DNA of 64,000 nt from Buttiauxella ferragutiae (GTDB lineage Bacteria > Pseudomonadota > Gammaproteobacteria > Enterobacterales > Enterobacteriaceae): NCBI RefSeq assembly GCF_001654915.1, contig NZ_LXEQ01000033.1; one strand, 5' to 3'. The notes beneath the pieces are model-generated. The model was given only the letters and a program-made list of their open reading frames with translations, ran no database searches and was not told where the DNA came from. Below, piece after piece: positions 41,897-50,905 of the stretch; positions within the stretch are counted from its first letter, which is position 1; each line of letters begins with the position of its first letter. The position numbers and the translations under genes were made by a program.

Positions 41897-42334
41897 ATGC
41901 CTCAGATTACCCGTACTGCGCTAGTGCCTTACAGCGCGGAGCAGATGTATCAATTAGTTAACGATGTGAAATCCTACCCTGATTTTTTACCGGGTTGCAC
42001 TGGCAGCCGGATTCTTGACGCGTCGCATAATCAGATGACGGCGGCGGTAGATGTTTCCAAAGCGGGGATCAGCAAAACGTTTACCACGCGTAACTCCCTT
42101 ACCGATAATCAAAGTATTTTGATGCATCTGGTCGATGGGCCATTCAAGTCATTGATGGGCGGCTGGAAGTTTACGCCGCTGAGTGCAGAAGCTTGCCGTA
42201 TTGAGTTCCAGCTCGATTTTGAGTTTACCAATAAGCTTATCGAGCTGGCGTTTGGCCGTATCTTCAAAGAGTTGGCTGGGAATATGGTTCAGGCGTTTAC
42301 CGTACGAGCCAAAGAGGTCTACAGTGTCGCCTGA
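41897..42334 (+). CDS. ratA: RatA, START-domain protein (coenzyme Q-binding / ribosome association)
   Basis: 145 residues of the polyketide-cyclase/START family: VPYSAEQMYQLVNDVKSYPDFLPGCTGSRIL at the start and FEFTNKLIELAFGRIFKELA near the end, as in yeast Coq10 and E. coli RatA. RatA is reported to block 70S assembly when overproduced, and the Coq10 relatives chaperone ubiquinone. Divergent from smpB. It overlaps ratB by 11 bases. Confidence 0.93.
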   Translation: MPQITRTALVPYSAEQMYQLVNDVKSYPDFLPGCTGSRILDASHNQMTAAVDVSKAGISKTFTTRNSLTDNQSILMHLVDGPFKSLMGGWKFTPLSAEACRIEFQLDFEFTNKLIELAFGRIFKELAGNMVQAFTVRAKEVYSVA

Positions 42335-42614
42335 TATCGCTGTTGAAGTCGTTTACGCATTGCCTGAAAAGCAGTACTTGCTCAAGGTTAGAGTTGCAGA
42401 AGGTGCGACTGTTGAGCAGGTGATTTACGCGTCAGGTATTCTTGAACTGCGCACGGATATTGATCTTGCGAAGAATAAGGTAGGGATTTTTAGCCGCCCG
42501 GTGAAATTGACCGATACGGTTAATGAGGGGGATCGGGTAGAAATTTATCGGCCTCTGATTGCTGACCCGAAAGAGCTTCGACGCCAGCGAGCTGAGAAAT
42601 CCGCTCAGAAGTAG
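42324..42614 (+). CDS. ratB: RatB, RnfH-family ubiquitin-like protein
   Basis: 96 residues with IAVEVVYALPEKQYLLKV, ELRTDIDL-KNKVGIFSRP and DRVEIYRPLIADPKELRRQRAEK, nearly the same as E. coli RatB (beta-grasp UPF0125). I place the start at GTG 42324, giving M-S-P-D-I-A-V, because AGAGG (42312-42316) precedes it and the E. coli protein begins at the same point. The frame stays open upstream into ratA. Function unknown; it is always paired with ratA. Confidence 0.9.
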   Translation: MSPDIAVEVVYALPEKQYLLKVRVAEGATVEQVIYASGILELRTDIDLAKNKVGIFSRPVKLTDTVNEGDRVEIYRPLIADPKELRRQRAEKSAQK

Positions 42615-42616
42615 CC

Positions 42617-42641
42617 AAAAAAAGGTGCCAATCAGGCACCT
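42617..42641 (-). terminator. Terminator of bamE
   Basis: On the minus strand AGGTGCCTGATTGGCACCTTTTTTT: an 8-bp stem and T-run. It lies 120 bases past the bamE stop and only a few bases past ratB on the other strand. Confidence 0.78.
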
Positions 42642-42668
42642 GAGACTGATGACAAAACTGGCGAAAAT

Positions 42669-42699
42669 GGTGGATGACGCTATCGCTTATCCACCCTAC
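42669..42699. repeat. REP-like palindrome between convergent ratB and bamE
   Basis: GGTGGATGACGCTAT and CGCTTATCCACCCTAC form the stem; third copy of the type seen at 11099 and 29208. Located between two oppositely directed terminators. Confidence 0.7.
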
Positions 42700-42731
42700 A
42701 ACACCTGTTTAGTGATCTTGTCAGCAATCTG

Positions 42732-42756
42732 AGGTGCCCATATCGGCACCTTTTTT
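42732..42756 (+). terminator. Terminator of ratA-ratB
   Basis: AGGTGCCCATATCGGCACCTTTTTT: an 8-bp stem with one internal mismatch and a T-run. It uses nearly the same stem sequence as the bamE terminator facing it. Confidence 0.78.
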
Positions 42757-42761
42757 ATTGG

Positions 42762-43103
42762 TTATTCGTTTACCAGCTTCGGCTTGTTGTCGATGTTGGT
42801 CAACACACCGCTGCTGTTGAAAGTCAGCGTCAGCGTTTGCTGAGTCACTTTCTCATGGCCTGGTTGCTGACGGAAGACATAGAACCAGGTACTTGTACCA
42901 AATGGATCAGTCATCATTGGCGTACCCAGAGCATACGCAACTTGCTGTTGAGTCATGCCAGTACGAATCTTTGACACGTCGTTTTGTGTCAGGTAGTTCC
43001 CCTGGTTAATGTCGGGGCGGTAAACCACTCGCTCCAGAGTGGAACAGCCTGCGGTCAGCATAAGAAGAACCGCTGCGGCAGCAGTCAGCGTTTTACAGCG
43101 CAT
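42762..43103 (-). CDS. bamE: BamE, outer-membrane assembly lipoprotein
   Basis: 113 residues, as in E. coli. Signal peptide and lipobox LMLTAGC (lipidated cysteine near residue 19), then VYRPDINQGNYL, VSKIRTGMTQQQVAYALGTP and DPFGTSTWFYVFR, the SmpA/OmlA fold. It is part of the Bam complex on the inner face of the outer membrane. I take ATG 43103; an upstream in-frame start at 43139 would put extra charged residues before the signal peptide. Confidence 0.95.
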   Translation of the reverse strand: MRCKTLTAAAAVLLMLTAGCSTLERVVYRPDINQGNYLTQNDVSKIRTGMTQQQVAYALGTPMMTDPFGTSTWFYVFRQQPGHEKVTQQTLTLTFNSSGVLTNIDNKPKLVNE

Positions 43104-43329
43104 AGTGATTTGATTCCTTTTCGGGCCCGAGCAGCACATGGCTCATTCATAATATGCCGATGATAATAAACCTTTACGCAGTTTAAAACATTAAGGCGCT
43201 TAACTCTGACCCTGGTACAGCAAAAAAGTTGGCTTAAAACCTGTTCAATTAACAATATGCTAGCTGAGTGATTGTTTTTTGAACAGCACGCACAACAACT
43301 ACCGGGTTGTGTATATCAAATCGTTGCCG

Positions 43330-44991
43330 TTAAGCCGCCAGCAACTCTTTTGCGTTGGCTAATGTGTTGCGTGTGACTTCGCTGCCACCAAGCAAACGAG
43401 CCAATTCTTGCAGGCGTGAGCGTTTATCCAGCGGTTGCATATGTGTTTCTGTCATTTCGCCATCGGTTTCTTTGCTGACAAAGAAGTGATGATGCCCACA
43501 ACCTGCGACCTGTGGCAGGTGCGTGACACACATAACCTGAGTGGACTCGCCTAACTGACGTAATAATTTGCCGACCACCGCCGCTGTTGGGCCGCTGATC
43601 CCGACATCCACTTCATCGAAGATGAGAGCCGGGGTTTCCATTTTACGTGCGGTGATGACCTGAATCGCCAGTGCAATACGTGAAAGCTCGCCGCCGGAGG
43701 CCACTTTTGCCAGCGGCTGCAAGGGTTGGCCTGGGTTGGTACTGACGCGGAAATCAATACGGTCTGCACCTTCAGCGGTCAGATGGTTTTCATTAAATTC
43801 GACGTCAATAGCTAGCTTGCCGTGAGGCATTGATAACGAATGCATGCTTGCGGTAATCAACTCGCAAAGTTCCGCCGCATAATGTGCACGACGCTGATGC
43901 AATTCTTGCGCAATGTTCAGCGCTTGCTGGTGATGGACAGCCACTGCCTGCATCAGTTCATCCTGGGAGCTGGCCTGCTCATCAAGCTGTTGCAGTTCTT
44001 CGAGCAGCTGTTGATGGAACAATGGCAATTCTTCCGGCGAAATATGATGTTTACGCGCCAGCGATATTTGCCTGGAGATACGCTGTTCCAGTTCATACAA
44101 ACGGTTAGGATCAAGATCCAGACGGTCGCAATAATGGCGCAGTTCATCGCTGGCTTCTGAAACTTGAATAGTTGCCTCTTCCAGCATCGTTAACACACCA
44201 GACAGTTTGCTATCCATCCCGGCCAGTTCTTCCATTAAATGACGTGCGCTATACAGCTGGCTTTGCAGGTTGTTGTCTTCACCATCCGCGAGGATCGCCA
44301 GTGCTTGCTGGCTAACAGAGATCAGTTGCCCGCTGTTTGCCAGCCGTTTGTACTCTTCATCAATTTGTTCAAACTCGCCCGCAATGGGAGAAAATTCATT
44401 GAGCTCTTTCAGTTGGTACTGAAGCAATTCAGTACGCGCGGCACGTTCTTGAGCCTGTTGCTGATGCTGCGCAAGAGTTCGGCAGCTTTGATGCCATTCG
44501 CGGTAGCTTGTTGCCATTTTGGCGAGAAGTGCAGATTCACCCGCATAACCGTCAAGCAGGTATTTTTGATGTTCTGGTTTTAACAAAAGCTGGTGGGCAT
44601 GCTGGCCGTGAATTTGAATCAGCATTTGGCCGAGGTCACGCAACTGAGAAAGAGGAACCGCCGTGCCGTTGATGAAGCCTCGTGAACGGCCATCGCTGCT
44701 AATGACGCGACGCAGTAAACATTCACGTCCGTCATCAAGTTGATTTTCTTCCAGCCAGCGCAGGGCGGCAGGCGTGTCTTTCAGGGAGAAGCGGGCGCAG
44801 AGGTCAGCCCGGCTGGCACCCTGACGCACCATGTCGGCTTCAGCACGGCCACCGAGACACAGACCTAAGGCATCAATCGCGATAGATTTACCGGCCCCTG
44901 TCTCACCGGTAATGGCGGTCATACCGTGGTGAAAATCAATTTCCAGTTCACGAACGATAGCGAAGTTACTGATGGTGAGTTGTGCCAGCAT
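43330..44991 (-). CDS. recN: RecN, SMC-like DNA repair ATPase
   Basis: 553 residues. Walker A GETGAGKS (about 30-37), long coiled-coil arms in the middle with a short hinge, and the C-terminal signature KVASGGELSRIALAIQV with Walker B PALIFDEVDVGISG. RecN joins broken chromosomes during double-strand break repair and is among the most strongly SOS-induced genes. Two LexA boxes lie just upstream. The C-terminus ends LLAA, a likely ClpXP degradation signal. Confidence 0.96.
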   Translation of the reverse strand: MLAQLTISNFAIVRELEIDFHHGMTAITGETGAGKSIAIDALGLCLGGRAEADMVRQGASRADLCARFSLKDTPAALRWLEENQLDDGRECLLRRVISSDGRSRGFINGTAVPLSQLRDLGQMLIQIHGQHAHQLLLKPEHQKYLLDGYAGESALLAKMATSYREWHQSCRTLAQHQQQAQERAARTELLQYQLKELNEFSPIAGEFEQIDEEYKRLANSGQLISVSQQALAILADGEDNNLQSQLYSARHLMEELAGMDSKLSGVLTMLEEATIQVSEASDELRHYCDRLDLDPNRLYELEQRISRQISLARKHHISPEELPLFHQQLLEELQQLDEQASSQDELMQAVAVHHQQALNIAQELHQRRAHYAAELCELITASMHSLSMPHGKLAIDVEFNENHLTAEGADRIDFRVSTNPGQPLQPLAKVASGGELSRIALAIQVITARKMETPALIFDEVDVGISGPTAAVVGKLLRQLGESTQVMCVTHLPQVAGCGHHHFFVSKETDGEMTETHMQPLDKRSRLQELARLLGGSEVTRNTLANAKELLAA

Positions 44992-45019
44992 AATTGCTTT
45001 CCTGTATGAAAAGACATGA

Positions 45020-45057
45020 CTGTGTTTTCATACAGTATAATCTGGTTTTATATACAG
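45020..45057 (-). promoter_or_regulatory. Two LexA boxes upstream of recN
   Basis: CTGTGTTTTCATACAG (45020-45035) and CTGGTTTTATATACAG (45042-45057) both fit CTG-N10-CAG with AT-rich centres. A third, weaker site CTGTATGAAAAGACAT starts at 45002. Multiple operators fit the tight SOS control known for recN. Confidence 0.85.
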
Positions 45058-45077
45058 TAAAGAGCCTGGGGCACTTT

Positions 45078-45956
45078 TTAGAACAATTTTTTCGACCAGC
45101 CGAGTTTAGAGCTCAATGTATTGAAATAGCTGTAATCTTTGGGGTGAATGAGATTGAGATGATAGTCGCAACGGCGGATCAGCACGTCTTCGCCTTCCTG
45201 AATAGGTAGCGCTATTTGGCTATCACAACTGATTTCCAGGTCGCTACGCATATGTGAAAAACGCAGGCGTATTGTGCTGCTGCTGTTGATGACCAATGGG
45301 CGTGCAGAAAGCGTGTGCGGGAACATTGGCACCAGCGTGATGGCATCAAGCGATGGGGTAAGAATGGGGCCGCCAGCCGAGAGGGAATAGGCGGTAGAAC
45401 CCGTTGGGGTTGAAATAATCAGCCCATCGGAACGTTGCGAGAACGCAAAAATTTCATCGATATAGACTTCGAATTCAATCATGTGCGCGACTTTGCCGGG
45501 GTGCAGCACCACCTCGTTAATCGCGGTACTCAGGCGAGTCGGCGTATCTTGCTGGCAAACCTGGGCTTCGAGCAAGAAACGGCGCTCGGCAATGTAGTGC
45601 CCTTCGAGCACATCGGCGAGTTGTTGCTGCGCGTTGTCTGGGTCAAGGTCGGTAAGAAAACCGAGATTACCGCGGTTGATGCCGATGACTTTGATATCAT
45701 AACGAGCAAGAACGCGGGCAGCGCCTAGCATATTGCCGTCACCACCGACCACAACCGCGAGATCGGCCTGTTGGCCTATTTCCGCCAGGGTACCGGTTTT
45801 TACGTTTTTGAGGTTAAGTTCCTGGGCAATTTGCTGCTCGACAATAACGTCGTAGCCTTTGGTGCAGAGCCAGCGATACAGCATTTCATGCGTGGTTAGG
45901 GCTGTAGGGTGACGTGGGTGCCCGACGATACCAATGCAGTTGAAATGTTTGTTCAT
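45078..45956 (-). CDS. nadK: NAD kinase
   Basis: 292 residues, as in E. coli. Contains the GGDGNML motif, the ATP/NAD-binding TDLDP and NEVVLHPG blocks and SDGLIISTPTGSTAYSLSAGGPI. It phosphorylates NAD to NADP. Starts with ATG 45956; divergent from grpE; recN follows 86 bases downstream with its own SOS promoter. Confidence 0.96.
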   Translation of the reverse strand: MNKHFNCIGIVGHPRHPTALTTHEMLYRWLCTKGYDVIVEQQIAQELNLKNVKTGTLAEIGQQADLAVVVGGDGNMLGAARVLARYDIKVIGINRGNLGFLTDLDPDNAQQQLADVLEGHYIAERRFLLEAQVCQQDTPTRLSTAINEVVLHPGKVAHMIEFEVYIDEIFAFSQRSDGLIISTPTGSTAYSLSAGGPILTPSLDAITLVPMFPHTLSARPLVINSSSTIRLRFSHMRSDLEISCDSQIALPIQEGEDVLIRRCDYHLNLIHPKDYSYFNTLSSKLGWSKKLF

Positions 45957-46014
45957 TATGCTGATGGTCCTTATGCGCAGTGATGCAGTCGTTTATGACA
46001 ATATGTCACGTTCC

Positions 46015-46040
46015 CTTGAATCCCGGAAACTGATCCCCAT
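46015..46040 (+). promoter_or_regulatory. Sigma-32 promoter of grpE
   Basis: CTTGAA (46015-46020), 14-base spacer, CCCCAT (46035-46040): a near-consensus heat-shock promoter 46 bases before the grpE start. Confidence 0.85.
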
Positions 46041-46085
46041 AATAAGCGAACCAGCGAGATGAATGCTAAAAACGCGGAGAAATTC

Positions 46086-46670
46086 ATGAGTAGTAAAGAT
46101 CAGAAAACACCAGACGAGCAAGTCTCGGACGAAATTGCAATGGAAAGCCACGAAGAAGTCGAGGCCGTAGAGGGTGCCGAAGTGGTTGATCCGCGCGATG
46201 AAAAAATTGCCGATTTGACTGCGCAACTGGAAGAAATTCAGCAGCGCGAGCGTGAACTGGCGTTACGCAATAAAGCGGATATGGAAAACCTCCGTCGCCG
46301 TACTGAGCTTGATATTGAGAAAGCGCACAAGTTTGCTCTGGACAAATTTGTCAACGAGCTGCTGCCGGTTATCGACAGCCTTGACCGTGCTTTGGAAGTG
46401 GTAGACAAGTCCAACACCGATTTAGCCGCCATGATTGAAGGCATCGAATTAACTCAGAAATCGATGCTGGATGTGGTGCGTAAATTTGGTGTGGAAGTGG
46501 TTGGCGAAACTAACGTGCCGTTCAACCCGGATGTGCATCAGGCCATTGCCATGGTTGAGTCTGAAGATGTGGCGCCAAACCACGTGCTGATGGTGATGCA
46601 AAAGGGTTACACCCTGAACGGTCGCACACTGCGTGCTGCGATGGTTTCTGTGGCTAAAGCAAAAGCGTAA
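46086..46670 (+). CDS. grpE: GrpE, nucleotide exchange factor of DnaK
   Basis: 194 residues. An acidic flexible N-terminus, a long helical dimerisation rod (about 35-110: RNKADMENLRRRTE, KFVNELLPVIDSLDRAL) and a beta-rich head with FNPDVHQAIAMVES and GYTLNGRTLRAAMVSVAK. I start at ATG 46086 (MSSKDQKTPDEQ), matching the E. coli start, rather than the in-frame ATG at 46059. Confidence 0.96.
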   Translation: MSSKDQKTPDEQVSDEIAMESHEEVEAVEGAEVVDPRDEKIADLTAQLEEIQQRERELALRNKADMENLRRRTELDIEKAHKFALDKFVNELLPVIDSLDRALEVVDKSNTDLAAMIEGIELTQKSMLDVVRKFGVEVVGETNVPFNPDVHQAIAMVESEDVAPNHVLMVMQKGYTLNGRTLRAAMVSVAKAKA

Positions 46671-46691
46671 TTTGTTTTAATCGCTTGAAAT

Positions 46692-46721
46692 AAAAAGCCA
46701 GCCTTTGCGGCTGGCTTTTTT
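46692..46721. terminator. Bidirectional terminator between grpE and yfjD
   Basis: AAAAAGCCAGCC, loop TTTGC, GGCTGGCTTTTTT: the stem has A-run and T-run on both sides, so it serves convergent grpE and yfjD. Confidence 0.85.
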
Positions 46722-46741
46722 GTGCCTGCTAGAAAGGCGAT

Positions 46742-48028
46742 TTACTCTTGAACACTCTCGCGAAGCGGAGTGACAGGGGTGACGCGTACCTGCTTAATCA
46801 TGTTGTCCTGCACGTCGAGAATATCAATATCGTAATGGCTTAAGCGCACACGCGTATCGATAGCTGGGATCTCTTGCAGTTCTTCAAGCAGCATACCGTT
46901 TACGGTACGGGCTTCGTCTTCTGGCAATGTCCAGTTGAAAGCTTTGTTGATTTCGCGCACGTTGGCGCTGCCTTCAATAATCACTGAGCCATCGTTTTGT
47001 GGCATCACTTCTTCAGCCAGTGTTGGAGACATCGATGTCGTGAAGTCACCGACAATCTCTTCAAGAATATCTTCCACCGTTACCAGCCCTTGAATATCAC
47101 CGTATTCATCTACGACCAGGCCGACTTTCTTCTTGTTACGCTGGAATTTTACCAGTTGAACGCTAAGCGGCGTTCCTTCCGGCACGAAGTAAATTTCATC
47201 AGCGGCACGAAGCAGCGTTTCTTTGGTGAACTCTTGCTTTTCGGTCATCAAGCGATAGGCTTCACGCACGCGCAGCATACTCATGGCATTGTCCAGAGTA
47301 TCGCGATACAACACAATGCGGCCATGCGGCGAGTGGGTGAGTTGGCGGACGATAGATTTCCAGTCGTCATTGATATCGATACCGACGATTTCATTTCTCG
47401 GCACCATGATGTCGTCGACGCTCATTTTTTCGAGATCCAGAACCGAGAGCAACATATCCTGGTTGCGGCGGGAGATTTTAGTGTGTGACTCATGCACCAG
47501 GGTACGCAATTCGTCTTTGTTTAACGCGCTACTCACGGTGCTGACGTTTTTGATACCCATCAGACGCATCAACATACGCGTGATGATGTTCAGTAACCAC
47601 ACCAGGGGCATCATCAGTATTTGCAACGGGCCGAGCAGGAAGCTGCTCGGGAAGGCAACCTTTTCCGGATACAGCGCGGCAATGGTTTTTGGCAGCACTT
47701 CAGCGAACACCAGAACCACGAAAGTGAGAATACCGGTGGCGATGGCAACACCCGCATCACCGTACAAACGCATGCCGACGATGGTGCCGATGGCTGAGGC
47801 CAGAATATTGACCAGGTTATTACCGATGAGGACCAGACTTATCAGGCGGTCTGGTTTGCGAAGCAGTTTTTCGACCCGTTTAGCGGCGCGGTTGCCCTGT
47901 TTGGCGAGGTGGCGCAGCTTGTAACGGTTAAGCGTCATCATGCCGGTTTCAGAGCCGGAGAAGTACGCTGAAACGACTACCATGATGATCAATGTGACAA
48001 TCAACGTAGTCGTTGAGATCTGTTCCAA
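46742..48028 (-). CDS. yfjD: YfjD (CorB-type), CNNM/CBS membrane protein
   Basis: 428 residues, equal to E. coli YfjD. A DUF21 membrane domain (residues about 5-150, three to four helices, with SAYFSGSETGMMTLNRYKL) is followed by a CBS pair (IMVPRNEIVGIDIND, VVDEYGDIQGLVTVEDILEEIVGD) and a CorC_HlyC domain at the C-terminus. CNNM relatives export or regulate magnesium. I place the start at TTG 48028 (M-E-Q-I-S-T-T-T-L), matching the E. coli N-terminus and preceded by AAGGA. Lies 25 bases downstream of ypjD. Confidence 0.9.
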   Translation of the reverse strand: MEQISTTTLIVTLIIMVVVSAYFSGSETGMMTLNRYKLRHLAKQGNRAAKRVEKLLRKPDRLISLVLIGNNLVNILASAIGTIVGMRLYGDAGVAIATGILTFVVLVFAEVLPKTIAALYPEKVAFPSSFLLGPLQILMMPLVWLLNIITRMLMRLMGIKNVSTVSSALNKDELRTLVHESHTKISRRNQDMLLSVLDLEKMSVDDIMVPRNEIVGIDINDDWKSIVRQLTHSPHGRIVLYRDTLDNAMSMLRVREAYRLMTEKQEFTKETLLRAADEIYFVPEGTPLSVQLVKFQRNKKKVGLVVDEYGDIQGLVTVEDILEEIVGDFTTSMSPTLAEEVMPQNDGSVIIEGSANVREINKAFNWTLPEDEARTVNGMLLEELQEIPAIDTRVRLSHYDIDILDVQDNMIKQVRVTPVTPLRESVQE

Positions 48029-48053
48029 AAGGATTTCCTTTATAAAGACAACA

Positions 48054-48842
48054 TTAGCCGACGAATTGTTGCAGGACGCGGCTACCAAAATAGGCGAGGG
48101 TCAGAATCGCTGCACCCGCGACGTTAAACCACACCACACGGCGGCCGCGCCACCCCTCATGATAGTGTCCCCACAGTAAAACGATGTAGACAAACCATGC
48201 GAGAATCGACAACACCGCTTTGTCGACATTTTCCAGGCTGAAAAGATTTTTCAGATAAAACAGGCCGGTGCAAAGGGTTAACGTCAGCAGTACTACGCCG
48301 ACTTGAGTGATGTGAAACATTTTGCGCTCAATGCTCATCAACGGCGGCATTTCAGCACGGAAGGCGAGTTTTTTATTTTTGAGCTGATAGTCAATCCAGG
48401 CCAGTTGCAGCGCGTAAAGTGCGGCAATAATCAGCGTGGCATAGGCAAAGAGTGACAAACCGATATGCACCATCATCCCCGGAGTTGTTTCCAGATGCGT
48501 GATGAACTCGTTGGGCATAAAGGTTGCCAGCGCCAGATTGATTAAGGCGAAAGCGTAAACAATCGGTAACAGCAGCCAGCCGCGATTTCGCGATGCCACA
48601 ATCGTCATCACGGTGCAGATCATCAAACTGACTAATGAGCCGACGTTGAGCAGGCTCAGGTTTTGACCGCCGTCGGCGGCAAAAATACGAGCTTCAAGCG
48701 CCAGACCGTGGCATACAAGCGCGATAATGGCCGATATAATAGCGAAACGGCGCCATCCGCTGTTTTTTGTCAGCAGGCTTGGGATGATCAGCGCGAGGCT
48801 GCTGGAATAGGCTACAAGCGCAAGGATTGCGAAAACAGGCAT
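48054..48842 (-). CDS. ypjD: YpjD, CcsA/HemX-type inner-membrane protein
   Basis: 262 residues with about eight transmembrane helices, beginning MPVFAILALVAYSSSLALII. It belongs to the cytochrome c assembly (CcmF/CcsA) superfamily; the segment LLWGHYHEGWRGRRVVWFN near the C-terminus carries conserved histidines. Function in enterobacteria is not established. It is divergent from ffh and probably co-transcribed with yfjD. Confidence 0.88.
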   Translation of the reverse strand: MPVFAILALVAYSSSLALIIPSLLTKNSGWRRFAIISAIIALVCHGLALEARIFAADGGQNLSLLNVGSLVSLMICTVMTIVASRNRGWLLLPIVYAFALINLALATFMPNEFITHLETTPGMMVHIGLSLFAYATLIIAALYALQLAWIDYQLKNKKLAFRAEMPPLMSIERKMFHITQVGVVLLTLTLCTGLFYLKNLFSLENVDKAVLSILAWFVYIVLLWGHYHEGWRGRRVVWFNVAGAAILTLAYFGSRVLQQFVG

Positions 48843-48945
48843 ATAAAGTGTCGGTCAATTAGCCAGAGATGAAAAAAAACAGTATAACGTTACCTGCCGC
48901 CTGCTCCAACTCTAACCGTTACATCACACCGAAGGCGGCTTCATG

Positions 48946-49075
48946 TTATATACCCGTCATACTTCAAGTTATGGGGGTGTTGGCTGCACTCACTTACCCC
49001 AGTCACTTACTTTAGTAAGCTCCTGGGGATAAGCTCTCTTGCCGCTTACCCACAACTTGAGCTATTTAGGGTATA
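48946..49075. repeat. Palindromic MITE-like repeat upstream of ffh
   Basis: About 125-130 bases with imperfect 27-base inverted ends: TATACCCGTCATACTTCAAG at the left and, read on the other strand, TATACCCTAAATAGCTCAAG at the right. A central GC-rich stem contains TTACTTTAGTAAGC. This family of interspersed palindromes is common between genes in Enterobacterales. Its right end supplies GTATAAT 65 bases before the ffh start. Confidence 0.75.
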
Positions 49076-49139
49076 ATCCGCTAAATTCTGTTTTGTGTCG
49101 CAAGCTGCGGCCCTAAGTTACCACGTTAGGCAAAAGACA

Positions 49140-50501
49140 ATGTTTGATAATTTAACTGACCGTCTGTCGCGCACACTGCGCAATATCAGCGGCCGCGGGC
49201 GGCTGACTGAAGAGAATGTGAAAGAAACATTGCGCGAAGTGCGCATGGCATTGCTGGAAGCTGACGTTGCGCTGCCGGTGGTGCGTGACTTTATCAGCCG
49301 CGTAAAAGAAAAAGCGGTTGGTCATGAAGTTAACAAAAGTCTGACCCCAGGCCAGGAGTTCGTCAAAATCGTTCGCGCCGAATTGGTTGCCGCGATGGGC
49401 GAAGAGAATGCCAGCCTGAATCTTGCTGCACAGCCGCCAGCCGTTGTGCTGATGGCGGGTTTGCAAGGTGCGGGTAAAACCACAAGCGTAGGTAAATTAG
49501 GTAAGTTCCTGCGTGAGAAGCACAAGAAGAAAGTGCTGGTGGTGTCTGCCGACGTTTATCGCCCGGCGGCGATCAAACAGTTGGAAACGCTGGCTGAACA
49601 AGTCGGTGTCGATTTCTTCCCGTCTGATGTGGGTCAAAAGCCTGTCGATATCGTTACTGCGGCGCTGAAAGAAGCGAAGCTGAAATTCTTTGACGTGCTG
49701 CTGGTGGATACCGCTGGTCGTTTGCACGTTGACGAAGCAATGATGGACGAAATCAAGCAGGTTCATGCTGCGATTAATCCAGTTGAAACGCTGTTTGTTG
49801 TTGACGCCATGACGGGCCAGGATGCGGCGAATACCGCAAAAGCTTTCAACGAAGCATTACCACTGACGGGCGTCGTGCTGACGAAAGTCGACGGTGATGC
49901 GCGTGGTGGTGCAGCGCTTTCTATTCGTCATATCACTGGCAAGCCGATTAAATTCCTCGGTGTCGGTGAAAAGACTGAAGCGCTGGAGCCGTTCCACCCG
50001 GATCGTATTGCTTCGCGTATTCTGGGGATGGGCGATGTTCTCTCACTTATCGAAGATATTGAGAGCAAAGTTGACCGTGCTCAGGCAGAGAAGTTGGCTA
50101 ACAAGCTGAAGAAAGGCGATGGGTTTGATCTCAACGATTTCCTTGACCAGCTTAAGCAAATGAAAAACATGGGCGGCATGGCGAGCATGATGAGCAAATT
50201 GCCGGGTATGGGGCAATTGCCAGATAACGTTAAGTCGCAAATGGATGACAAAGTCCTGGTGCGTATGGAAGCCATTATTAATTCCATGACGCTCAAAGAG
50301 CGTGCGCAGCCAGAGATTATCAAAGGTTCACGTAAACGTCGTATCGCGATGGGTGCGGGTATGCAGGTGCAGGACGTCAACCGTCTGCTTAAGCAGTTCG
50401 ACGACATGCAGCGCATGATGAAAAAGATGAAGAAAGGCGGAATGGCGAAAATGATGCGCGGCATGAAAGGTATGATGCCGCCAGGTTTCCCAGGCCGTTA
50501 A
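49140..50501 (+). CDS. ffh: Ffh, signal recognition particle protein
   Basis: 453 residues, as in E. coli. N domain, G domain with GLQGAGKTTS, DVYRPAA, DTAGRLH and TKVDGDARGG motifs, and a methionine-rich M domain (QLKQMKNMGGMASMMSKLPGMG and the MM-rich tail) for signal-peptide and 4.5S RNA binding. I take ATG 49140 (MFDNLTDRLSRTLR); the frame is open 15 codons upstream without support. Confidence 0.97.
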   Translation: MFDNLTDRLSRTLRNISGRGRLTEENVKETLREVRMALLEADVALPVVRDFISRVKEKAVGHEVNKSLTPGQEFVKIVRAELVAAMGEENASLNLAAQPPAVVLMAGLQGAGKTTSVGKLGKFLREKHKKKVLVVSADVYRPAAIKQLETLAEQVGVDFFPSDVGQKPVDIVTAALKEAKLKFFDVLLVDTAGRLHVDEAMMDEIKQVHAAINPVETLFVVDAMTGQDAANTAKAFNEALPLTGVVLTKVDGDARGGAALSIRHITGKPIKFLGVGEKTEALEPFHPDRIASRILGMGDVLSLIEDIESKVDRAQAEKLANKLKKGDGFDLNDFLDQLKQMKNMGGMASMMSKLPGMGQLPDNVKSQMDDKVLVRMEAIINSMTLKERAQPEIIKGSRKRRIAMGAGMQVQDVNRLLKQFDDMQRMMKKMKKGGMAKMMRGMKGMMPPGFPGR

Positions 50502-50583
50502 TTTCTGTAATTTTTGTTTTGCTTGTAAAACAAAAATTGATTTCCGCTCAGGAATGAGTACAATTTTCGGGCTTTTAATATGA

Positions 50584-50620
50584 CACCAGGCTCCATCCCT
50601 CGATGGGGCCTGGTGTTTTA
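50584..50620 (+). terminator. Hairpin with T-run upstream of rpsP
   Basis: CACCAGGCTCCAT, loop CCCTCG, ATGGGGCCTGGTG, then TTTTATT: a 13-bp stem with one G-U pair. It lies between ffh and rpsP and would separate the two units, or act as a leader attenuator of the rpsP operon, since the rpsP start is only 19 bases further. Confidence 0.7.
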
Positions 50621-50638
50621 TTCACTAAAGAGGATGTT

Positions 50639-50887
50639 ATGGTAACTATTCGTTTAGCACGTCACGGCGCTAAAAAGCGTCCGTTCTACCAGGTTGTTGT
50701 TACTGACAGCCGTAATGCACGTAACGGTCGCTTCATTGAGCGCGTTGGTTTCTTCAACCCTATCGCTGGTGAAAAAGACGAGGCAACTCGCCTGGATCTG
50801 GATCGCATCGAGCATTGGGTTGGCCAAGGCGCAACCGTTTCTGATCGCGTATCTGCGCTGATCAAAGCAGCAAAAAAAGCAGCTTAA
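50639..50887 (+). CDS. rpsP: 30S ribosomal protein S16
   Basis: 82 residues from MVTIRLARHGAKKRPFYQVV, nearly the same as E. coli S16. AGAGGA precedes ATG 50639. First gene of the rpsP-rimM-trmD-rplS operon, with rimM following after 18 bases. Confidence 0.97.
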   Translation: MVTIRLARHGAKKRPFYQVVVTDSRNARNGRFIERVGFFNPIAGEKDEATRLDLDRIEHWVGQGATVSDRVSALIKAAKKAA

Positions 50888-50905
50888 TCTGTCACGGTGG
50901 TCATG

